Assembly (NCBI GenBank): GCA_020650975.1
Contig: JAIPMN010019890.1
Span: 1 to 64,000, forward strand
Source: Apostichopus californicus
Lineage: Eukaryota > Echinodermata > Holothuroidea > Aspidochirotida > Stichopodidae
Direction: 5' to 3'
DNA length: 64,000 nucleotides
This document shows, piece by piece, positions 9,311-22,040 of this stretch (positions are counted from its first letter, which is position 1; each line of letters opens with the position of its first letter). Position numbers and translations under genes: made by a program. The notes under the pieces are model-generated. The model did not search any database and had not been told where the DNA came from. It saw nothing but the letters and a program-made list of their open reading frames with translations.

Positions 9311-12047
9311 TCAATCCGAGTAACAAACGTATGTGTAACTATACATTTTGTAAATAATTTAGCAATGCTCAAGCTTTTCAGCACCTTAACGGGCAAAGTG
9401 TCTCCATCATGTTGTGCAGAGATGCAAGCAATTATGATTTGGGCATAATGAATATGATTTTTGCATTACTATTACGATTTGAAGGAAAGGATGAAATTTA
9501 TTTTATATGTCTTCATTCTCTGACATTTAACACAGGACTACCCAAGTTAGTTTTAATAAAAATTCAAAGGGAGCCATTTTGCTTCCCTCCAAGAAGCAGA
9601 CAGTAATCATTGACAACAAAATCGTCACCTTTTTTGACATTTATTTCATTAAGTCAATCATGAGCAAACTCTAAGACTGATTCAAGGTACCGATCGATTC
9701 AAGGTACAGTACGGGCTTTTAGTATTGTACTACTAGCTGTACTACGCTATCTTTGGCCTAGCCAAAATAAGGCCTAGCCTAATGAATTAGGCCTAACAGT
9801 TACAGCTAGGTAATAAGATATGTAACCCAGGGTAAAATGTTGCCCTAACTTTAGGCCACATTGCTGTATGGGCTCAAAGTTGTCCTGGTTAGTTATTGAC
9901 GCATGATAAAATACTTTGCCTAATTGTTGGAAAGGTGAATATAAATTGATGAAATCTGTGGAAGATATTTTTCTTTAATTTCAGGATACTGTGTTTCTTT
10001 ATTTTCAGGAAATTGCTTGTCAAAAAGCATTATAGAGGGGCCTCGAATACAGAGTGATGATGTGAGTGAGAGTCATTGCTGAGATACCATCAGATCAGAC
10101 GTATCAAATATTAACAGCACTTCAGAAGGGTATATGTTGTGGTTTTTTATTAAACTCTTGTCCCTTTTTTTTTTAAATTTTCATTAAACTATGAATGAAC
10201 ACCAGCAATATGCAGACCATTCTCCTTAATGTCCAGGGTATGGAAAATGGTAAAGACTTTTGGTCAATTTTCACCTTGTGGTACTTCAATCATCACCTGG
10301 TCTGATCCAGTAAACGAGCAACAAAGCATTATATATCTCAACCAATGCCTTGTAGACTTCTCCTAAATGTAAATGCAAAATGCAATACAGATTTGCCCAG
10401 AACATCACACTTAATACATACCTGTACAACTGAAAATACATCTTTTGGGCCCCCCCCCTAAAAAATACCAAAAAATAAAGCAGTGTTATTCACTATCCGC
10501 TTTGTCCCGAGTTCCCCAGGACAAATTCTGAGAGCCCGGACATGTATCTGAAAGGTGCTGTTTTCCCCCAATTCAAAATTTGCCATTCAAACAAAAGAAT
10601 TTGGCTGCCTGGACAAAATTTCTTTAATTTATTGTAAAATAATTTACTCCAGCATTATAAAAAAAAGTATGCACCATGTAGCACATCAGCATACTTTATT
10701 TGCGCAAAAAATATCTCTTAGACCCCTCCCCATGGACAACGATTACTCTACTACAAAAATTCAGAGCCACCTGATAAAGCCCTGGCCAATTTTGTATGCA
10801 TTATGGGGTGCAGTTATGTCCAAATTTAAAAGTGATAGTGACTTTCAAGGCAAGGCACTGAATGTATAGTCATGTAAGGGGCGCTTAAAATAACAAACCA
10901 CCAACATTGTACATACTGTGCATTAGCAGAAATATGAGTGAAGAAAAAGATTACGTGCCTTGTCTCAAATTAAAAAGATAGTCAAGACCAAGATGAAATG
11001 TTCTTAAGTTGGATAGCAAAATTTATCTTTTTATCTCTATCAGTAGCAAAAGGCCCTATGTGAATATCTGCCACTGTTCCTGAGCTATCTCATTTGTTGA
11101 ATTTGTAATTTTATCGAATATACAGTTTAGCATCAATCCTATTATGTCATGTAGGCACTTTTTCTAAATAGCCTATGTATTTCTTTATTATTGGGTCAAA
11201 ACATCTTTCTGGACTTTTTTTTAGCACATGAGTATGCTTAGAAATTATATTGTTAAAAAAATCAGAACTTAGACACAACTTTCTAGTTCATACACTGAGA
11301 AGCAGTTAAATTCTAAATAATCACAAATGTTGCCGGATGCTAAATTGATATGACGATTTTTTTAAACTCCAAAAGTGAATAACTCAACAACCGGAAATGC
11401 TATTGTGATGGGACTTTTGGGTTCAGTTTTTCATCCTCTCAATTGTCTGCAGTTTTCAATTTATCACACTATACTGAACTTACATATATATACAGTAACT
11501 ATGCTTGCATTGTCCTCTTCTATTGTGATAATGTATCTGGCAACCCTCTTTACAGAGGCGGTGGGGCAGTGGCACACTCTTCCTTCCTTTTCTCACATTT
11601 GGACGTGATTTTGCTATTTTGGCAATATTTAGGTTTAAAATTACCTATTCCCTTAAGTTTAGTATAGTTATTTGCTAATTGGGAGAGTAAAAAAGCTTGC
11701 CAAATGCATTATCACAATAGGAGAGGACATTGCGAGCGTAGTTATACAGGTAAGTATGTAGTTATGTAAATTTATATAGGTACAGTAAGTGAACTGCTAA
11801 TTTTGCTCGGGACTATTCTTTTCAATAAATTACAAAATTGTTGGACTGAACGTCGACCGGTGTTATGAAAAACATCAGCCGTCCGGACTGGCAAGCACAT
11901 TGAGTTTTTAGTGCTCCAAGAATAGGACAAACATAGACGATTTTTAAAGCTCTCGACTAGTGGAAATGAGTGCCATCAGATAAGTAACTGCCTTTTGATT
12001 ATCTCTGTGTAATCTGTGCCAATAATTAAGTCTTTTCCCCATTTCAG
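9311..12047. other. Presumed intron of gene A; no clear gene
   Basis: This long stretch is mostly AT-rich. A weak candidate exon lies at 10,009-10,061: acceptor ATTTTCAG, donor GTGAGT, open in phase 1 and ending in phase 0. Its end phase does not match the next exon at 12,048, so I do not promote it. A C-run at 10,450 and repeats of the words TACAGTAC and AGGCCTA at about 9,700-9,830 are also present. Confidence 0.4.
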
Positions 12048-12199
12048 TCATAACTAAGGTGGACCAGATCCATTACCTCTTGACAAAGGATGCACGTGGA
12101 GAAGACAGTGCGGTGGATTCCCTGGAGTTCCGCCCAATGGGTGTCCAATGACCTCTATGGAAGAGCTTTGTACCTTTGAAGAGCTCCTCGAGGATCAGG
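12048..12199 (+). CDS. Gene A exon, DUF4806-like region (one-base frame discrepancy)
   Basis: The acceptor TTTCAG and donor GTATGA bound a 152-bp exon. It opens in phase 1 with ITKVDQIHYLLTKDARGED and continues through SAVDSLEFRPMGV. The second half reads MTSMEELCTFEELLEDQ in the next frame and ends in phase 1, joining smoothly to SLRKCLSRN in the exon at 14,515. A phase 1-1 exon should be a multiple of three, so 152 instead of 153 implies one base lost, probably in the CC before AATGACC. That could be an assembly error, an allele or a decayed gene. The FRPM-x-MTSMEELCTFEELL pattern recalls the DUF4806 region (PxxSxxELxxLExxL) of invertebrate nuclear proteins, at low certainty. Confidence 0.5.
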
Positions 12200-12459
12200 G
12201 TATGAATAGACGTATGGTAAGTTCATAACTTAAATGCATGTCCGTGTCAAGCTTCTGAACAGCATATCTCAGGAACCATAGGAGTTATGATGACAGATCC
12301 TGGTTGGGGGGGCAGGATGGAAATGTCTTCTCGAACCCAAAATACACTAATTAATGAGGCTTATTTGCATATTGACCTTTTCAACATCTCCCGAACCACA
12401 GGAGCTGTGATTTTTATTTTGTCAATCTAAATATGTTAATTATAACATTTTCAACATAA

Positions 12460-12695
12460 TTGTTTCACCCAAAAATTCAATCGAAATTTTTCCAGCCTAA
12501 AAATGTTCACTGTAAAAAAAATCAACTCCACTCTAAAATTTTTTACTCGGATTTTTATCACTCTCAAAATTTTTCACTCTCAATTTTTCCACTCACAACA
12601 TTTTTCACTGTAAAAAGGTTTCACTCTAAAAAATTTCACTAAGTTTGTTCACTCAGAAAATGTTCACTCGGAAAGTTTTGCACTCGGACGTTTCA
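12460..12695. repeat. Degenerate minisatellite (TTTTTCACTCnnAAAA)
   Basis: About a dozen imperfect units of 15-22 bp, each with a TTCACT(C) core followed by an A run and a T run. The two-strand symmetry of A and T runs would favour small hairpins. It is non-coding and lies in the intron after the 12,048 exon. Confidence 0.6.
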
Positions 12696-14514
12696 AACAC
12701 AACATTTTAGGACCAGATCATAGCATGTTGGAGATCAAAGCAAAAACCCACTGTCGCGTAACTAGGCGAGACTAGAGGCTTGAGAACCGACTTGTTTAAC
12801 GTGTGATATTGTTGTTTGTTTCTCACACCTGAAAAAGGTAACTGTGCTGGCTGCTCTGAACACACGGGGACCCCTTGGCCAAACACCAAGGAACTTCATG
12901 CGAAGTGTCCTTAGTAATCAGCTAATGTCTTTGTACAGCCTGACTGGACAAAAAGGAGAGAAAAGAGCATTTCGGGACACCATTCTCTTCAAAGTTATGC
13001 AATAAGGCATTATTTTAGCTGCAAGGAGCTAAGCACTAATGAGTATGTAATCCCTATTAAGTCTGTGTGTTCTCCATTATGAGAACATCTCACATGGACT
13101 ACACATTACACATCTAATGTATATAATTCCTTGTTTTTAGTTCAACAAATTCACATTAATGACAACTAATGTTTTCATCTTGGTGTGTTCAAATACAAAA
13201 TATATAAATATAACTATCACTTTTGACAAAATTAGTCAGAATAAGTGTTTCTTTAATTGGAAAATAATAAAACAAGTATAACAAATAAAGAAATACATAT
13301 CACAAAATGGCTCATAGTCGCTGTGTGATATAATAGCCTTGCTGAAATTCTTCAACTTTTTCAATTTAAAAAGCTTGATACTCAAAAACTGAACAAGATT
13401 TTCAAGTGCAGTTCTTTTGATTGCTCTACAATATATCTCTCCCTTAATTTTGCCTTCAGTCCCCCTTTAAGTGCTATTGAACTGAAATTTTAGAAATATA
13501 CATATTCTATATACTGATCTATCAAATAATGCAGTATTGTAATTTTGGAGGGGGTCAAGCAACAGCCTCTGGATGGATGATTTCACATGGAACCCTTCTG
13601 CTAGTTGAGCTTCCAACAATGTGGAAAATGGCAACAAAACACTTTCTCTTGAGTTTGCCAAATACCAATAATTAGAAAAGGTTGAGTGCTTATTAAAATG
13701 GATTTTTTTTCAGAATGCTTTTTAGAAAATAAGTACATCAGTACTGCTGAAATCAGTATGGTGGTCGTTTCAGAACTGTTCATCTAATTAAAATCCCAGT
13801 ATGCATATGAAATAGGTTTCATGGCAAGATACTTTTTTTGAAACATGTCAGTATTTCATTAGGGTCCCACATCCAAGAGTCCCGGGACTCTCAATTTTTT
13901 TGTCACAAATCCCAAGAATGGAAAACAACAACCGTGGGAACTCACTAAAAGTAATTAAAGTAAAGTAAAAATGTATATTGTCTTATTTTGAGTCAACTGT
14001 TGAAAGCACATAATTGTGTCCACTAGTTGGGAGGTCAATTAACCAGCCAATCTGCAGGCTAAACTTCCCATCTTTCGGAGAGGAAATTTTTGTCAAAAGC
14101 AACATTGATCAATTTATTAGTCACTATTGCAAACATTTGCAGTTGATGGAAAAATATTTTTGTAAGTTTCGCACTTGGCATGAACCTGAAGTTCCCCTAA
14201 TCTACCCACGCCAGTAGGCTATTCAATTGTGTACAATGTACCTAAAGCTAACTATACGTTATGGTCTGTACAGTACAGTGCATATACCCTAAAGTACACA
14301 GTACAGTACTTATTTGCAGAATTACTGACAGGCATCAAATAACAAGCCCAATATAGTCACTGTTGACCATTTACCTATTTCCGTTTTTTAGGAAGTGAAT
14401 TCAGCTAGTTTAACCTTCTCTATGTGCAAACACCTACTGATCAACTCAGTGTTTTGATCAACTTAATCCATTCTTCCATCTGTTAAATTGCACATTGTAT
14501 TTCTTATTGCACAG
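12696..14514. other. Presumed intron, no gene recognised
   Basis: AT-rich DNA without a supported exon. A few short open frames on either strand have no familiar motif and no splice-site logic. Confidence 0.45.
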
Positions 14515-14630
14515 AATCGCTCCGAAAGTGTCTCAGTCGCAACACAAATGAGAAAGACCTCAAGTTTGAAATTGGGGAAGTCTTGCGGCATGCCCCGAAT
14601 ATGCCAGGGGGATTAAATTATGAGAAGAAG
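14515..14630 (+). CDS. Gene A exon (SLRKCLSRN...GGLNYEKK)
   Basis: This 116-bp exon has acceptor TTGCACAG and donor GTTAGT. It enters in phase 1, so the G left by the 12,048 exon plus AA gives Glu. It reads SLRKCLSRNTNEKDLKFEIG, then EVLRHAPNMPGGLNYEKK, and exits in phase 0. With the previous exon it forms a continuous helical, charged domain (FEELLEDQ-E-SLRKCLSRN) that fits the DUF4806 pattern ending near a Gly-Gly. It is open in only this frame across its length and matches the upstream exon in phase, which are the reasons to believe it. The next exon must start in phase 0 and was not found with confidence; one weak candidate begins at 17,169. Confidence 0.55.
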
Positions 14631-17600
14631 GTTAGTCATATTGAGTGTTAATGACATTTCTTCAAGATCACAAATGTTCTTAAAGCATGTGAATCACATG
14701 AAGCAAGCAGGCTTGCATGAGCTTTGTCTGTCCTTAACAATTCTTCAATTAATGAACAAAGTTAACAAACTTTGATGTTTATGGAGTACAACTGTGATGG
14801 ACAAATTGCCAGTTTCCCCTAGAATGAGGGTTCTGTTGTAGATTTATAGTCATTTGAAAAGTGATGTTTTAGGTGCTCAGAAATTTGTGATACACTACCT
14901 TTAATTACTGGTTCAGATTCAAGCAGGATGTATAGCAATTTCAACAATCCATGATATTGTAATACATTCAATCACTTTTCATGAATTCTATACATCACTA
15001 GCAATATGAATGGCAATTAAATCTGGGGATTAACACTTTGTCCCGATACATGAAACTTGTAGTAAGTTACCGCACACATGGCAGCCACCACTTTTTTGAC
15101 AGGGCGCTGGGCAGCAACACCCTCATCAGGCCGTGCACAGGGTAAACTCTGGCAGAAAGAAGGGTCAGTCTGTTCGTTAAGACCAGAATCAGAGACGGCA
15201 GTATATGAATTCATCAATATATCAGTACAGAAAAGTAGAAAACAGCTGCAATATCAAAATACATTAACAATAAAAGTAAAGACATACAATACGATCTGAC
15301 ATTCTTTACGGAGGATCATCATATTAACAGTAAAATATTAACAACACCTGAAATGCTGAAATTATCAGTACATCCTTCCCTACCATGCTCATATAACCAC
15401 AATGTAACCAGTCTAGGCTTATCTCTCTGTTCCTTGCCAAGGTCAAATAGTGTAACCTGGGCCCTCTAAGAATTGGGGAAATTAACAATTACACAAACTG
15501 AATTTATGACATGAAATATGGATATTTTAAATATAAATTTAAGCTATCATCGGACAAATATGGAATGTTACCATGCTGTAATATGAAGCTGAATAAATCA
15601 CATCGAAATGCATACAATTAGAAACTCTTATTGTCTTATCACTGAACTTAGTAACGTTAAATTTCGTGAAACTGATACACACACTATTTAAATGGCCTAT
15701 TTGCACTTAAACAATATCGTGATTATATACATTTTTATAACAAATAATCTAATAGCCTCATTCTACCCCAAAACAAGAACAGGTGTGACACTGACAGTAT
15801 TAATTTTTAACTCACCAAACGGAACCAGCATTAACTCTTCATCATCGTTAAACACTGCAAGCGGCGAATTCTCTTCTCTCAAACTAATAGAGACCTTGCT
15901 TCTTAAAATTTTTCAAATTCTCACATGCATGTCTACCCCACGCCAAGCCATGAGCTAGGGTGCATTTGCATAACCTTAGGGCTAACAAGTGCATGAATAT
16001 TCCAAACCCTGTATTATTGCAAAGAAGTGACTCTAGCACCAAAATATACGTAATTATAAACATGTATACATAAGAGAAGTTAGAATCAATAGTAAAACAG
16101 ACTTAAAGGATGAAATTTAAGCAGCACTACTTTAGCTTAATCATGTACCTACTTTATCACGATAAGGGAAGCGAGGTTGCAGACAGAGGGGTTCTGCTTA
16201 CCGCATGATGCCCATGTGGACCAAGCTATGAATAATTCATGAGACAGTCAATAACAGTACAACAATCCCATTACTATACTAGGGACCTAGTTCCAAATCA
16301 GTACAATCCATTTCTAACAAAACAATTAACTGTAATATGCACGAATGTAGTAGTGTACAATAATATATATATATATATATATGTCACAAAATAGTCCTTC
16401 AGCAGACCCTGGACCCATCATGACCCACCGCATATTGCTTCTCTTTTCAAAATTCAGATGTACATCACCCACCACTCGGTCTCTAGCTACAATCCTGCTC
16501 ATGGGCATAGTTCAATTTAGTCTCATATGTTTGTGTAGGAATTTTTAGGATATGTTATTTTGGCTAAATTTATATTCTACCTGTGGTGTTGCATTCAATT
16601 GTGCAGCAATTTTTATCATAGGTGTAGCATTTTGCGACTATACACCAGGTAAATTCAATGCTGATCATAAGCAAACCCGAGGAAAAAATATCCTTTCTGT
16701 TCCCCGAGGTCTTCATGTCGTAAATTTTCTATGACTCAACATGTAAATTGTGAAATACAGACAAACAATACTTCGTGGCCGGGGTCCTAGAAATTTTATC
16801 CCTGGCCGGAGGCAAAAGTTATCTACGCAGTCACGTATGTGTGTATGTATGTGTGTCTGTGACACTTCGTGTAGCACGATAACTTAGTAACGCAAATTTC
16901 AATTGTGCTTATACATTTGATATATATTACCCATGGTAAGTAGATATATAATCAATATTGTTTTTGTTGTTCAACTGTACATTCTTGATTCACAGGAAAC
17001 TTTCTTTTGCAAATATTTGTGAAGCTCTACTTTAGTGGAAGTTTGAAGAACAGCAGGGTAATTTTTTAGCCTGTCACAGTCATTAGCCCTTAGATAATCC
17101 TTGTACAAATTTTTTAACTTGAACAATTTTATACTCACAAGTAGTGATTATACTTTCTTGTCTTTCAGAAATCAGCTGGTTTGGATTATCAATTTCATGT
17201 TACTTAACATTATTTTATTGCTATTGACTTCCCTTTCATAAGCTTTTAATGCCTGCTGTATGCATATCGAAAATGTTTTGTCCTCACTTATTATTGGTCG
17301 ATTATTGGTGGATATTGGTAGTGGGCTAATTTACGCACATAACTTATGCCCAATAACGTGATAAGTTGTAATCCTCATTGATTTTGTGTGGAAAATATAT
17401 ACAGTTTAAACAAAAAGCAAATGGGTAGCAGGAATATAAGATTTTAGTCGGTATGAGTAAATAATCTATTTTATACCAGGTATGCCAGAATACATGGTAT
17501 TTTCTATATATGGGTTTGAAGCAAAATTCCATTTCGTCGGTATGGGTAAAATAAATAAAATACAGAGTATATCGGTATATTGACGGACCTTACTGGAAAG

Positions 17601-18740
17601 AAGAAGTACTTAGAAGAAGACCCTGAAGAGGATTGAGCTGTTAATGTTCAATCAATACAAGCAGTGAACACACAACACAAAGATTTATCGATAATAACCC
17701 CTGTCCAATCTGATGCTACTTGTCCGACGATTATGACCATTCAGATTGCTAGTGCTTCCTCATTAGGAATTTCACTAAATCAATGGCCATGTGATTTTTA
17801 CTAACACAAATTCTTAAGATTGTGTACTCAAGTGTTCTCCACTGGGGTTTTAGGGAGAAGGCGGGGGAGCTCCACCTGTGGTACTGGCTGCCCTTAAAGA
17901 AAATGGTTGCTTCTCTAAAAAAAATACCAACATACTATTCAATTGAAGTGACAAAATAAGGTCACGTTCACATCTTAAATTATAAAAAAGTTTTAGAAAT
18001 GTTGAAAAATTTTGGGACAGGAGGGTGACACTACTCTTTACACTCAAACACCTCCCTGCCGATTGCTAAGTGGTGCTTACGTGCCCGGCGTGAACCATCC
18101 CTTTTTTTTCAAAACCTGCAGAGAACACTGGTACGGTACTGTTGAATTTACTCATGAAGTATAGGATAAATGTTAGGTTGGGTTAAACTTTCAAGACTAC
18201 CGAGACTAGTCCATTTACGAATTCAGTCATGTAAACCTTATGCATTGCAGAAATGAAGTGACTGCTGACATGCAAGACTACGATGGCCACATTGTTATTC
18301 TTAGGTATAACTTGGAATATTGTATAGGGAACAATAAGTATTACAATATTTCTTATGGGCTGACTGCATAGCAACGTTATGTAAAATCCCGTTTTAAAAT
18401 TTTGCCTAGTATGAAATTATTCATAATAAAGCAATAATAAGTTTCAACAAAACTTGGTTTCTTATGTTTCTTTTTATTGTTGGATTAACCAGCTGGAGTA
18501 ACATCATCACCAGATGCCTGTCAGCTGTGTTTCAGAGGTGGACACGACACAATTCTACAATGCCTCAAAAATGTCAACGTTTTGAAAAACATAAAACAGT
18601 TCTGAACATTTGCGAATTTTTTTTAAATGTCATTTCAAAATATTCTTGAAAACAATCCACAGCAGGCTACTTTTTTATAACATAAGCACAATGTTTAAAA
18701 ACGCAAACAAATAAAATCATGCAACATTCGCCCATTGCTT
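14631..18740. other. Presumed intron(s), repeats, no clear gene
   Basis: No supported exon. Contents seen: a (TA)n microsatellite at about 16,363-16,382; a possible old hAT-like MITE at about 17,830-18,131 whose ends share AGTGTTCTC and GAGAACACT but lack a clear target duplication; and a short open stretch after a good acceptor at 17,169 (KSAGLDYQFHVT, then stop) that might be a 3' exon variant. Confidence 0.4.
16363..16382. repeat. (TA)n microsatellite
   Basis: Ten alternating TA units. Confidence 0.8.
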
Positions 18741-18741
18741 G

Positions 18742-21210
18742 AAGAACGTGTTTTCGAAAAATTGTGCAGATGGTAAAAACATTCCTTTTATATGACCCAG
18801 CAGTTTACTTTCTCGTAATGTTGTAATAACGTTATCACAAGGCTCGAACAACATTGTTAAGACGTTTCTATTGTTGTGCTAATGTTGACATAACTTTTAA
18901 TAAAAAAAATTCTGTTCCATTTATATGACTCAAAGTTTAGGTTTTCAAAAGTTGTGCTAATGTTAAAGCAAAATCTTGTAGAAACGTTTTTGATAACGTT
19001 ATCACAACATTAGCACAATGCTTTGAAAATATTTTAGAAATGTTTTATAGAAGTTTTAACGTTTTCATGTTGTGCTAATGTTAAAAGAACATTTTTAAAA
19101 CGTCAACAAAATGTTTTCAAAACATTTTGTAAATGTTTTAACACGTGTTTAAAATGTTGTCCTAATGTTGACATAACATGTAAAGAAACAAAACGTTTCT
19201 GTTCCATCTTTAGGACTTAAATTTTACGTTTATAAAGGTTGTGTTAATGTTAATATAGTGTTCTCAATAAGTTGGTAGAGGCGTTTCGATATCATTATGA
19301 CAAATGTTACGAAAACATTGTTTACATGTTTTATAGACGTTTTTAAAACGTTGTCACGTTGTGCTAATGTCAATATAACATTTTCAATAGATCAACACAA
19401 TGTTTTGGAAATATTTTACACACGTTTTGAAGTCGTTGACAGAACGTTTAAGAAAATGTTTCTGTTCCATCTATAGGACTTATCGTTTTTATGTGTTTAA
19501 AACGTTGTGCTAATGTTAATGTATAACAACTTGGTAGAAACCTTTTTGAAAACGTTATGACAACATTAGCACAATGATTGGGAAACATTTTTAAATGTTA
19601 TAAAGACATTTCTAAAACGTTACCAAAAAGAGTTTAAAATGACACCAGATTTTATGTTTTATAATAATATTATTAAAATATTTGTCAAAACATTGTTTCT
19701 ATGTTTCCAAAACGTTCACAATAACGTAATAAAAACATTTGACAAAATGTTTTCACAACATTGTCCAAATGTTGAAAAAACGTTTTTAATCGCGTTGTGA
19801 AAACGTTGTACCAATGTTAACATAACTTTTTCAAAAGCGTTATATAAACGTTTTTGGTCTATTAAAATTACACCACATTTAACGATTTTACAACGTTTTA
19901 TAATAACGTTATAGAAACATTTGTGAAAAGGTTTTTTGTATGTTTTAAAAACGTTCACCATGACGTTATATCAAAATTGGGAAAATGTTTTCACAAAGTT
20001 GTCCGAATGTTGAAAAAAATTATTGAATTGCGTTTTTAAAACGTCTTACTAATGTTAAAATAACGTATTCCAAAATGTTATAGAAACGTTTACGGTCAAT
20101 TAAAATTACACCACATATTACGTTTTCATAACGTTTTAAAATAACATTATTAAAACATTAGTCAAAATATTTTTGCTATGTTTTTAAATCGTTATCAATA
20201 ATGTTATGTAAACATTTCATACAATGTTTACAAAACGTTGTCCAAATGTTGTAAAAACGTTTTTATTACAGTTGTTAAAATGTTGTTCTAATGTTAACAA
20301 AACATTTTTCAAAATGTTATAGATACGTTTTCGGTGTATTAAAATGACACCACATTTAACGTTTTCATAATGTTTTAAAATAACATTAAAACATTAATCC
20401 AAAAGTTTTTGGTATGTTTTAAAATCGTTATCAATAATCTTATGTAAACATTTCACACAATCTTTACAAAAGGTTTTTTTTCGAGTTGTTAAAATGTACT
20501 AATGTTAAAAAAACCTTTTCCAAAATGTTATAGATACGTTTTCGGTCTATTCAAATTACACGACATTTTCCGTTTTTATAACGTTTCATAATAACATTAG
20601 TAAAAAAATAGTCCAAACGTTTGTTGGATGTTTCAAAACCGTTGACAATGACGTTATATAAACAACTCACACAATGTTTACAAAACGTCGAAATGTTGAA
20701 AAAACGTTTTTATTCGAGTTGTTAAAATGTTGTACTAATGTTCAAAAAACCTTTTCCAAAATCTTATAGAAACGTTTTCGGTCTATTCAAATTACACCAC
20801 ATTTTCCGTTTTTATAACGTTTCATAATAACATTAGTAAAACAATAGTCGAAACGTTTGTTGGATGTTTCAAAAACGTTCACCATGACGTTATATAAACA
20901 TTTCGCATGTTTTCACAACGTTGTCCGAATGTTGAAAACATGTTTTTAATCGCGTTGTTAAACGTTGTAATAATGTTGAAATAACGTTTTCCAAAATGTT
21001 ATAGGAACGTTCTCGATCAAAATTACACGACATTTTACGTTTTCATAACGGTCGATAAAAACATTATTAAAACATTAGTCAAAATGTATTTGCTATGTTT
21101 TAAAATCGTTATCAATAATGTTATGTAAACATTTAACAAAATGATTAGAAAACGTTGTTCTAACGTTAACAAAACGTTTTAAAAAATGTTATAGAAACGT
21201 TTTCGGTCTA
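18742..21210. repeat. 2.4-kb tandem array rich in AACGTT / GTTTTAAAAC motifs
   Basis: The region is a long array of diverged units. In the right half the landmark (C)GGTCTATTnAAATTACACC appears at about 19,856, 20,094, 20,333, 20,544, 20,780, 21,015 and 21,205, giving a period near 237 bp with a few shortened units. In the left half a different landmark, CTGTTCCAT...GGACTT, recurs at 18,912, 19,199 and 19,462. All units share TTGTGCTAATGTTAA, AAAACGTTTTT and ATAACGTTAT-like words, many present in both orientations, so each unit can fold on itself. No coding potential. It may be a satellite or an internally expanded MITE. Confidence 0.8.
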
Positions 21211-21843
21211 TTCAAATTGCTCAGATAGAATCGTCGAGTGGCCCTGTATTCTATAATTACTCCACTTTCAGTTTTGTTACTGACTTTCAAATATGCCGCA
21301 TCCTACTCGTTTTATGTTTTTTTTCAACAAGACTACCATATTTACATGATCGGTAAAGAGCCTGCTTTTTTATGATTAACGATGTTTGTTTACATATTTT
21401 TCAATAATTTTGATGTTTAAAATGTATTTGAAATAATAAAAGAAAAACGTTTATATGGTCTGTGATTTTGTAAACGGATAGTGCATTTGCGGCCGGTTAA
21501 ACGGTCAAACGTTTAAACGGTCACACCCTTATATAGTATAGCGATGGCTTGGAATTTTTTTAATGGGTCTAGGTCAGCCCCTCGCCCAACCTGGATGTCC
21601 CTCTTTTATTTATCACTGTTTTCTGATGTAAAGATATGGCGATGGGAGTTGGACCAAGGAGTGTATTATTTAATTCTCTATCATATGTATATTTTTAATT
21701 CGTCATTTCATGGGTTCTGTAACTGCTAGGTTTGTACGTGTCTCATTCAAAGGAACACACTACTTCTTTAACAATGATTAAAGATATAAAGGAATGTTCA
21801 TATTTATTTCATTTCATATATTTTATCATTCTTCACTTATTAG
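21211..21843. other. Non-coding, no gene recognised
   Basis: AT-rich sequence between the tandem array and the next exon. A short direct repeat GGTTAAACGGTCAAACG / TTTAAACGGTCA lies at about 21,493-21,525. Nothing else stands out. Confidence 0.45.
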
Positions 21844-21953
21844 GATTACCTGCAGCCATTGCAAGGTTAGACGGGTGTCCAGTTTCTCCCTAAACACCAA
21901 GCAGGGAAGCATTTGCAACCCAGACAGCCCAACAACTGAAAACAGTTTTAATG
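21844..21953 (+). CDS. Gene A exon before the BEN exon (candidate)
   Basis: The open frame reads (ITCS)HCKVRRVSSFSLNTKQG, then SICNPDSPTTENSFN. The donor GTGACT after AATG leaves phase 1, and its final G joined to the next exon's CT gives Ala, matching the BEN exon exactly. The acceptor could be ATTAG (start 21,844) or CTGCAG (start 21,856); either enters in phase 2, and the partner exon is not identified. The product is polar, Ser/Asn-rich linker sequence. The alternative donor at 21,980 (GTGTGT) would break the frame into the BEN exon. Confidence 0.4.
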
Positions 21954-22021
21954 GTGACTTAGTTGAGGGCAATGAGGTGTGTACTAATGTATCATTCTCG
22001 GTGGTAACCCCCCCCCCCCCC

Positions 22022-22040
22022 NNNNNNNNNNNNNNNNNNN
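22022..22040. other. Assembly gap (19 N) after a C run
   Basis: A run of C residues at 22,009-22,021 leads directly into 19 N. The gap lies in the presumed intron before the BEN exon and could hide length variation of a poly-C tract. Confidence 0.95.

Noticed and set aside
10009-10061. Candidate exon (NCLSKSIIEGPRIQSDD) with good acceptor and donor
   Set aside because: Exits in phase 0 while the next supported exon needs phase 1; a similar word recurs at 29,940, so it may be repeat DNA.
12460-12642. 60-codon Phe/His/Ser-rich frame
   Set aside because: Translation of the TTTTTCACTC minisatellite.
17830-18131. Possible 300-bp hAT MITE (AGTGTTCTC...GAGAACACT)
   Set aside because: Ends match for only nine bases and no target duplication is visible, so kept as a remark only.
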